A stretch of DNA of 6,541 nt from an uncultured Bdellovibrio sp. (GTDB lineage Bacteria > Bdellovibrionota > Bdellovibrionia > Bdellovibrionales > Bdellovibrionaceae), in assembly GCA_946482355.1 (NCBI GenBank), contig CAMLRE010000126.1:1-6541 (forward strand), written 5' to 3'. The notes under the pieces are model-generated. The model was not told the DNA's origin. It saw only the letters and a program-made list of their open reading frames with translations, and ran no database searches. Both the position numbers and the translations under genes were made by a program. Position 1 is the first letter of the stretch. Every line of letters begins with the position of its first letter. This document shows, piece after piece, positions 1 through 4,795 of this stretch.

Positions 1-683
1 GGAATTTCTATAAAAAATTCGGTATCCGCGAAGAAAACTTAAAATTTAAAGATCATGATAAATTAGCTCACTACGCGCGTGCGGCGGTTGATGTTGAGTA
101 CAAATTCCCAATGGGCTTTTCTGAATTAGAAGGTATTCATAACCGTTCTGATTTTGACTTAACTCAACACGCGAAATTCTCTGGTAAAAACTTAGAGTAT
201 TTTAACGAAGCTGAAAAAGAAAAATACATTCCTTATGTTATCGAAACAGCCGTTGGTTGTGATCGTTTATTCTTAGCGTTTATGTGTGATGCTTACCGTG
301 AAGAAGTCACAACAACTAAAGATGAAAGCGGTAAAACAACTGAAGACGTACGTGTAGTACTTGGTCTACACCCAGATATTGCGCCAATTAAGGTTGCGGT
401 TCTTCCGTTATCTAAAAAAGATGAGTTATCGCTTCCAGCTGAAGCCTTACGTGATCAGTTAGCTGAAGATTTCGACGTGACTTACGACGAAACAGGCTCA
501 ATTGGTAAACGTTACCGCCGTGCTGATGAGGTTGGAGTTCCGTTCTGTGTAACTTACGACTTCGATACGATCAATGACGGTGCTGTGACTGTTCGTCACC
601 GCGACAAGATGACTCAAGAGCGTATCAAAATTAAAGAATTAAATTCATACATTGCTGCTCAATTGAAGCAGTTTAACAACTAG
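1..683 (+). CDS. glyS: Glycyl-tRNA synthetase, single-chain (dimeric) type, C-terminal part
   Basis: This is the 3' part of a gene that begins before the window; the first whole codon is at 3 and the stop is TAG at 681-683, giving about 226 visible residues. The enzyme charges tRNA-Gly with glycine in the cytoplasm. Seen directly: the segment reading [13 protein letters not shown] after the YKFPMGF stretch, typical of the class II catalytic core of single-chain GlyRS; class II motif 3 ([10 protein letters not shown], about 252-281) with its invariant Arg; and a C-terminal anticodon-binding domain from about 384 ([10 protein letters not shown], then GSIGKRYRR at 495-521 and [10 protein letters not shown]). 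The ATG at 111 is an internal Met, not a start, because the family-conserved reading frame is open upstream of it. This is the one-polypeptide family, not the separate alpha (GlyQ) and beta (GlyS) subunits of most Proteobacteria. ppdK follows 47 nt downstream on the same strand. Confidence 0.96.
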   Translation, partial: NFYKKFGIREENLKFKDHDKLAHYARAAVDVEYKFPMGFSELEGIHNRSDFDLTQHAKFSGKNLEYFNEAEKEKYIPYVIETAVGCDRLFLAFMCDAYREEVTTTKDESGKTTEDVRVVLGLHPDIAPIKVAVLPLSKKDELSLPAEALRDQLAEDFDVTYDETGSIGKRYRRADEVGVPFCVTYDFDTINDGAVTVRHRDKMTQERIKIKELNSYIAAQLKQFNN

Positions 684-685
684 GA

Positions 686-700
686 TCGGCCAGTGGCCGA
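686..700 (+). other. GC-rich intercistronic hairpin between glyS and ppdK
   Basis: The arms TCGGCC (686-691) and GGCCGA (695-700) are perfectly complementary around a 3-nt loop AGT, starting 2 nt after the glyS stop. No T-run follows (the next bases are CCAACTAACC), so it does not look like a standard intrinsic terminator. It could protect or partly terminate the upstream message, or be an mRNA processing boundary. The function is inferred only from position. Confidence 0.5.
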
Positions 701-717
701 CCAACTAACCAATAAGA

Positions 718-723
718 AAAGGA
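718..723 (+). promoter_or_regulatory. Shine-Dalgarno site of ppdK
   Basis: AAAGGA lies 7 nt before the ATG at 731 and supports that start codon for ppdK. Confidence 0.75.
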
Positions 724-730
724 TTGTGTA

Positions 731-3394
731 ATGGAGACTACAAACACAAACACTTACTCTAGACCAGAAAAGTTCGTTTATTACTTCGCAGCGGGTGAGG
801 CTGAAGGTAATGCGAGCATGAAAAACACCTTAGGTGGTAAAGGAGCTAATTTAGCTGAAATGACAGCGATTGGTCTTCCAGTGCCTCCGGGATTTACGAT
901 TTCTACAGATATCTGTACGGCGTATTATGCTGAAGGTTCAAAATTACCTGAATGGGTAAGGCCTGAAGTTTTAAAAGCCTTAAGCAAAGTAGAAGCTAAA
1001 ATCGGTAAAAAATTCGGTGATACAAATAATCCATTATTAGTGAGTGTTCGTTCAGGGGCTCGCGCTTCAATGCCTGGTATGATGGATACAATCTTAAATC
1101 TTGGCTTAAATGATCAAACGGTTGAAGGCTTAGCGAAGTCTTCAAATAATCCGCGTTTTGCTTGGGATTCATACCGTCGTTTTATTCAAATGTACTCTGA
1201 TGTTGTGATGGGAATGAATTCATCATTACTAGAGGTGACGTTAGAAGATTTAAAAGCTGAAAAAGGTATTCACTTAGATACTGAGCTTTCAACAGATGAT
1301 TTAAAAAAATTAGTTAAAAAATTCAAAGACATGGTTCAACAAATGACCGGCCAAAGCTTTCCATCTGATCCGATGGAACAACTTTGGGGCGCGATCAGTG
1401 CGGTATTTAAATCTTGGAATACAGCGCGCGCAATCACTTACCGTGAATTACACGATATCCCGGCTTCTTGGGGTACGGCGGTAAACGTTCAATCGATGGT
1501 GTTTGGTAACTTAGGTGATGATTCTGCGACGGGTGTGGCGTTCACACGTGACCCGTCAACAGGAGCTAAAAAATTCTACGGTGAATTTTTAGTGAACGCT
1601 CAAGGTGAAGACGTTGTCGCGGGTATCCGTACTCCACAGCCAATTTCATTACTTTCTGAAATCATGCCTGAACCGTACAAAGATTTAGAAACAATCTATA
1701 AAAAATTAGAAACTTACTTCAAAGATATGCAAGACATCGAATTCACAATCGAAAAAAATAAATTGTGGATGTTGCAAACTCGTAACGGTAAGCGCACGGC
1801 AAAAGCGGCGTTACAAATCGCCTGTGACATGATCGATGAAAAAATGATTACTGAAGAAGAAGCTATCTTACGTTTAGATCCTGCGTCTTTAGATCAGTTA
1901 TTACATCCAACACTTGACCCGAAAGCGGCAAAAACATTGCTTGCTAAGGGTTTACCGGCAAGCCCGGGTGGCGTGTGCGGTCAAATCGTATTCACACCTG
2001 AAGATGCGGTTGAATGGAAAGAACAAGGTAAAAAAGTTATCTTAGTTCGTATCGAAACATCTCCTGAAGACATCGCCGGTATGGTAGCGGCTCAAGGTAT
2101 CTTAACTTCTCGTGGTGGTATGACATCACACGCAGCTGTTGTGGCTCGCGGTATGGGTAAGTGCTGTGTAGCTGGTTGTTCAGAAGTTGAAGTTGATTAC
2201 ACAAATGAACAAATGCGCGCTAAAGGTTACAACCTTAAAAAAGGTGATGTGATTACTTTAGACGGAAGTACTGGTGAAATTTACTTAGGCGAAGTTAAAA
2301 CTATTGAGCCTAAATTAGATGGCGCTTTTGATCGTTTAATGAAAATGGCTGATGGTGTTCGTAGACTTAAAGTTAGAACAAACGCAGACACTCCGAAAGA
2401 TGCACAAACAGCACGTAACTTCGGCGCTGAAGGTATCGGGTTATGCCGTACAGAACATATGTTCTTTGGCGCTGATCGTATCGATGCGGTTCGCGAAATG
2501 ATTATCGCTGAAACAAAGCTTGAGCGCGAACGTGCTTTAGAAAAATTGTTACCAATGCAGCGTGATGATTTCTATCAATTATTTAAAATCATGGATGGCT
2601 TTCCGGTAACAATTCGTTTACTTGATCCGCCTTTGCATGAGTTCGTGCCTCATACAGATGAAGAAATTCAGCATTTCGCACAACGTGTGAAAATGGATGC
2701 TAACCGCGTAAAAGCAAAGATCCAAGCGCTTCACGAATTTAACCCGATGTTAGGTCACCGTGGTTGTCGTTTAGCGGTAACATTCCCTGAAATTTACCAA
2801 ATGCAATCCCGTGCGATTGCAGAGGCTGCGGCGAAGTTGACTCAAGAAGGAATGAAACTTGTTCCAGAAATTATGATTCCGTTAGTTGCGACAGCGAAAG
2901 AATTAGAAATGTTACGCGCGCAAACGGTCGCGGTTGTTGAAACTGTAATGAAAGAAACTAAGACAAAATTCGATTACCAAGTAGGTACAATGATCGAACT
3001 TCCGCGTGCAGCAGTCACAGCTCATGAAATTGCAAAACACGCCGATTTCTTCAGTTTCGGAACAAACGATTTAACTCAAACAACATTAGGCCTATCACGT
3101 GATGACTCAGGAAGATTCTTAGGCAGTTACGTAAGCCAAGGTATTTTTGCCAAAGACCCATTTGTATCTATTGATCAGGTGGGCGTGGGTACTTTAGTTA
3201 AAACGGGTGTTGATCTTGGTCGTCAGGCAAAAGGTCAATTAAAAGTCGGCGTTTGCGGTGAGCACGGGGGTGATCCAGATTCTATTGAATTCTTTGAAAA
3301 CGTGAACTTAGACTACGTCAGCTGTTCGCCATTCCGCGTGCCTATTGCAAGGCTTGCGGCTGCGAAAGCTCACCTTAAGAGAAAGAAAAAATAG
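731..3394 (+). CDS. ppdK: Pyruvate, phosphate dikinase (PPDK)
   Basis: This enzyme catalyses the reversible reaction pyruvate + ATP + Pi to PEP + AMP + PPi, used in gluconeogenesis or PPi-linked glycolysis in the cytoplasm. At 887 aa it has the normal full length. In order: an N-terminal nucleotide-binding domain (residues about 15-360) with LGGKGANLAEM (GGKGAN at 35-40) and SVRSGARASMPGMMDT (105-119); a mobile phosphohistidine domain (about 420-535) with SRGGMTSHAAVVAR, catalytic His467; and a C-terminal PEP/pyruvate barrel (about 545-885) with MLGHRGCR (673-680), FGTNDLTQ (776-783) and VGVCGEHGG with the catalytic acid Cys842. The Thr465-Ser466-His467 triad keeps the Thr that PPDK regulatory proteins phosphorylate in plants and some bacteria; no such regulator gene is in the window. 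The start is set by AAAGGA 7 nt upstream. The gene ends with tandem stops TAG-TAA, the second overlapping the next start codon. It is probably cotranscribed with glyS upstream and the response regulator downstream. Confidence 0.98.
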   Translation: METTNTNTYSRPEKFVYYFAAGEAEGNASMKNTLGGKGANLAEMTAIGLPVPPGFTISTDICTAYYAEGSKLPEWVRPEVLKALSKVEAKIGKKFGDTNNPLLVSVRSGARASMPGMMDTILNLGLNDQTVEGLAKSSNNPRFAWDSYRRFIQMYSDVVMGMNSSLLEVTLEDLKAEKGIHLDTELSTDDLKKLVKKFKDMVQQMTGQSFPSDPMEQLWGAISAVFKSWNTARAITYRELHDIPASWGTAVNVQSMVFGNLGDDSATGVAFTRDPSTGAKKFYGEFLVNAQGEDVVAGIRTPQPISLLSEIMPEPYKDLETIYKKLETYFKDMQDIEFTIEKNKLWMLQTRNGKRTAKAALQIACDMIDEKMITEEEAILRLDPASLDQLLHPTLDPKAAKTLLAKGLPASPGGVCGQIVFTPEDAVEWKEQGKKVILVRIETSPEDIAGMVAAQGILTSRGGMTSHAAVVARGMGKCCVAGCSEVEVDYTNEQMRAKGYNLKKGDVITLDGSTGEIYLGEVKTIEPKLDGAFDRLMKMADGVRRLKVRTNADTPKDAQTARNFGAEGIGLCRTEHMFFGADRIDAVREMIIAETKLERERALEKLLPMQRDDFYQLFKIMDGFPVTIRLLDPPLHEFVPHTDEEIQHFAQRVKMDANRVKAKIQALHEFNPMLGHRGCRLAVTFPEIYQMQSRAIAEAAAKLTQEGMKLVPEIMIPLVATAKELEMLRAQTVAVVETVMKETKTKFDYQVGTMIELPRAAVTAHEIAKHADFFSFGTNDLTQTTLGLSRDDSGRFLGSYVSQGIFAKDPFVSIDQVGVGTLVKTGVDLGRQAKGQLKVGVCGEHGGDPDSIEFFENVNLDYVSCSPFRVPIARLAAAKAHLKRKKK

Positions 3395-3396
3395 TA

Positions 3397-4083
3397 ATGC
3401 AAAAGTTGTTATTAGTTGAAGATAATGAAGTTATGAGAGTGTTAGCAGCTAACACTCTTAAAGAATTTTCGCTATCAATGGCTTCGACCTTAAAAGAGGC
3501 CCAAGCTTTAATGCAAAATAACACTTTTGATCTGATTTTATTAGATATCGGATTGCCAGATGGAGATGGCTTAGCTTTTTTAAACCAGCTAAGCTCGTCT
3601 TCAGAAACACAAATACCTGTTATTATTATCAGCGGTAAAACTGATATCGCTAACAAAGTAACGGCTTTTTCTTTCGGGGCTGAAGATTTTATCTCAAAAC
3701 CTTTTGATCCGATTGAGCTTAAAGCGCGTGTTGCAGCCAAACTTAAAAAATTAGAGCAGGCGAAATCAAATTCTGACTTAATGAGAGTAGGCGATTTACT
3801 CATTACCGTAAGTAAGCAAAAAGTAGTGATTCAAGGAAACGGCGCAGACCAGCCTGTGGATCTAACAACATTGGAATTTAAGTTATTATTAGCTTTAGCT
3901 AAGCATCCTGAACGCGTTTATTCGCGCGAGCACTTATTATCAGAAGTTTGGGGCAATGATTTATCTGTAACTTTACGAAGTGTTGATACGCACGTAGCGC
4001 ATTTACGTAAAAAAATTCATAAATCAAAAATTAAAATCGATACGGTAATTCGTAGCGGTTACCGCTTATTAATTAATTCTTAA
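3397..4083 (+). CDS. OmpR/PhoB-family response regulator (receiver + winged helix)
   Basis: This is a 228-aa two-component DNA-binding regulator, the standard length. The receiver domain (residues about 3-120) has the acidic pair E8-D9, phosphoacceptor D50 in LILLDIGLPDGDG, the switch residue S79, F98 and the conserved K101 (SKPFDP). The C-terminal winged-helix domain (about 131-226) shows VDLTTLEFKLLLALAKHPERVYSREHL and a recognition helix region RSVDTHVAHLRKKI ending in RSGYRLL. All catalytic residues are intact, so phosphorylation by a histidine kinase is expected, but none is encoded here. Its ATG overlaps the second ppdK stop (TAATG), and only weak purine-rich sequence (AAGAG, 3377-3381) precedes it, so translational coupling to ppdK is likely. 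Codons for residues about 13-21 contain a perfect 11-bp inverted repeat. It converges with the receiver gene on the other strand. The regulon cannot be read from the sequence; a role in central carbon control is only suggested by linkage to ppdK. Confidence 0.95.
   Translation: MQKLLLVEDNEVMRVLAANTLKEFSLSMASTLKEAQALMQNNTFDLILLDIGLPDGDGLAFLNQLSSSSETQIPVIIISGKTDIANKVTAFSFGAEDFISKPFDPIELKARVAAKLKKLEQAKSNSDLMRVGDLLITVSKQKVVIQGNGADQPVDLTTLEFKLLLALAKHPERVYSREHLLSEVWGNDLSVTLRSVDTHVAHLRKKIHKSKIKIDTVIRSGYRLLINS
3436..3458. repeat. Perfect 11-bp inverted repeat with 1-nt spacer in the regulator gene
   Basis: AGAGTGTTAGC (3436-3446) and GCTAACACTCT (3448-3458) are exact reverse complements around A3447. 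In RNA the stem could extend by U3434-A3460 and a G-U pair (3435/3459). It starts 40 bases into the response-regulator reading frame, within the codons of receiver helix 1. It could be an operator (for example for autoregulation), an mRNA hairpin damping translation, or chance within coding sequence. Confidence 0.6.
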
Positions 4084-4085
4084 GA

Positions 4086-4448
4086 TTATAATTCTTCAAA
4101 TTTTTCTTCAGCTGAAACCACTTGGTGAATCAGCTGCATGCCGCGAGCCATGTCGAGAGGCTTTTTTAAGAAATAGTAAGGGCGGTCTTCGGTGTTCTTA
4201 ACGTCGGGAAGTTGAGTGGCGTCGTCAGTGGTTAAAATAAAACTGCAATGTTGCTGTTTGGTTTTTTTATCTAATGAGAAATCAGAAATAATAATGTCGT
4301 AATCTGTTTTTGCTAAAAATTTGTAGGCGACTTTTTCACTTGTTGCCCAATCCAATTTATAAGACCACAGGGCTTGCGATAAGATCGCGCGCCATATTTG
4401 TAAGAAAAACGGATTATCTTCAATAAGCAAAATTTTATAAGTACGCAT
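4086..4448 (-). CDS. Receiver-only response regulator with shortened alpha-3 region
   Basis: A stand-alone CheY-like receiver of 120 aa counted from the ATG at 4448-4446; an in-frame TTG two codons upstream (4454-4452) is possible, but neither has a clear Shine-Dalgarno site. Seen: KILLIEDN with acidic residues E10-D11, phosphoacceptor D56 in YDIIISDFSL, Thr73/Thr74 at the switch position (FILTTDD) and K96 in LKKPL. No output domain follows, so it would act by protein-protein contact, as a phosphate sink, or in a phosphorelay. The spacing from D56 to T74 is 18 residues, whereas CheY (57 to 87) and the neighbouring regulator (50 to 79) have about 30, so helix alpha-3 appears missing or replaced by a short Lys/Gln-rich loop (DKKTKQQ). 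The T74-to-K96 spacing of 22 is normal. Codons are less biased to TTA/CGT than in ppdK, suggesting lower expression. It converges with the OmpR-type regulator, stops 2 nt apart. Confidence 0.85.
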   Translation of the reverse strand: MRTYKILLIEDNPFFLQIWRAILSQALWSYKLDWATSEKVAYKFLAKTDYDIIISDFSLDKKTKQQHCSFILTTDDATQLPDVKNTEDRPYYFLKKPLDMARGMQLIHQVVSAEEKFEEL

Positions 4449-4570
4449 ATACAATTAGTATCGACGATGTCTGTGTAACTGCTGTTAGCCTTTGGTGTAG
4501 TTTGCTACATAACTTCGTTTGTTTGATATATTGTGTTTGATCTCTTTGCAGAGCTGACTAGATAAGCAGC
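4449..4570. other. Divergent intergenic region upstream of the receiver gene
   Basis: No protein gene is seen here. It must contain the leader and promoter of the - strand receiver gene, though no strong -35/-10 pair is visible on that strand. It holds a small hairpin, TGTAG (4496-4500) and CTACA (4505-4509) with a TTTG loop, and two related tracts starting GTGTA at 4473 and 4495, that is 22 bp apart. A weak + strand promoter candidate lies at its right end. Confidence 0.5.
4537..4564 (+). promoter_or_regulatory. Weak sigma-70-like promoter candidate for the structured RNA
   Basis: TTGATC (4537-4542) resembles a -35 box (4 of 6 matches) and is followed after 16 bp by TAGATA (4559-4564), a poor -10 (3 of 6). 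Initiation would fall near 4571, just before the left arm of the rod-shaped fold that begins at 4577. The match is weak, and the position is the main argument. Confidence 0.25.
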
Positions 4571-4743
4571 TGTCTCAGAACAGGAATTCAGCACCCTTAT
4601 ATATAGACATGTGGCGTTGCGGCATGTCGGGGTAAAACTCTCAAGTCTACTACTTTTCATCGTTGACTCACTATCCCGACCAAAGGACAGTTAATAGTAT
4701 GTTGTAAGTGCTGAGCGCTTATTTCGTTCTATCCCTTATTTTT
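4571..4743 (+). ncRNA. Candidate rod-shaped structured RNA, 6S (SsrS)-like
   Basis: The + strand folds into a long interrupted hairpin. Closing helix: 4577-4581 with 4726-4730; 4583-4587 with 4721-4725; TCAGCAC 4588-4594 with GTGCTGA 4708-4714; 4597-4601 with 4703-4707; 4602-4605 with 4698-4701. That is 26 pairs with small bulges at 4582, 4595-4596, 4702 and 4715-4720. Then comes a bubble of 20 nt (4606-4625) and 17 nt (4681-4697), and an upper 9-bp stem GTCGGGGTA (4626-4634) with TATCCCGAC (4672-4680), closing a 37-nt terminal loop. Four G-U pairs (4584/4724, 4600/4704, 4602/4701, 4632/4674) would be A-C mismatches on the other strand, so the + strand is favoured. A T-rich tract (4736-4743) follows and could mark the 3' end. 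Size and architecture match 6S RNA, which binds sigma-70 RNA polymerase by imitating an open promoter. The alternative is a structured 5' leader of smc. Ends are approximate and family membership is inferred from shape only. Confidence 0.5.
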
Positions 4744-4761
4744 GGTTTAACCGCCAGAAAT

Positions 4762-4767
4762 TATAAA
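4762..4767 (+). promoter_or_regulatory. Possible -10 box upstream of smc
   Basis: TATAAA lies 34 nt before the smc start, which would give a short leader carrying the ribosome-binding site. No good -35 box is found at 16-18 bp (TTGGTT at 4742 is only 14 bp away). smc could instead be read from upstream through the structured region. Confidence 0.2.
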
Positions 4768-4782
4768 CCATTTTCTTCGCAA

Positions 4783-4788
4783 AAGGAG
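4783..4788 (+). promoter_or_regulatory. Strong Shine-Dalgarno site fixing the smc TTG start
   Basis: AAGGAG ends 7 nt before the TTG at 4796-4798. It decides the start, because no ATG or GTG lies nearby in frame and translation from this TTG begins exactly at the conserved SMC N-terminus (RIKKLELIGFKSF). Confidence 0.85.
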
Positions 4789-4795
4789 TTTTGCT

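Noticed and set aside
111..683. Treating ATG 111 as the start of a separate 190-aa protein
   Set aside because: The upstream in-frame sequence from base 3 continues the GlyRS family sequence without a stop, so this is an internal Met of a truncated gene.
686..700. Intrinsic terminator after glyS
   Set aside because: The stem is good, but no T-run follows it on either strand.
3383..3405. A6 run before the ppdK stop where a -1 shift would fuse PPDK in frame to the response regulator
   Set aside because: The arithmetic works (codons ATA GTA ATG follow), but the heptamer G-AAA-AAA does not fit a good slippery motif and no stimulatory hairpin is nearby. The normal stop/start overlap explains the junction better.
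3375..3803. 142-codon open frame on the - strand across the ppdK end and regulator start
   Set aside because: It is antisense to two genes with clear family motifs, and its product resembles no protein I recognise; it is a frame shadow.
4449..4795. tmRNA, RNase P RNA, SRP RNA, tRNA or CRISPR array in the intergenic region
   Set aside because: There is no tRNA-like end or T-loop, no SRP GGAAGCAGCC-type loop, no RNase P conserved core that I can see, and no regularly spaced repeats.
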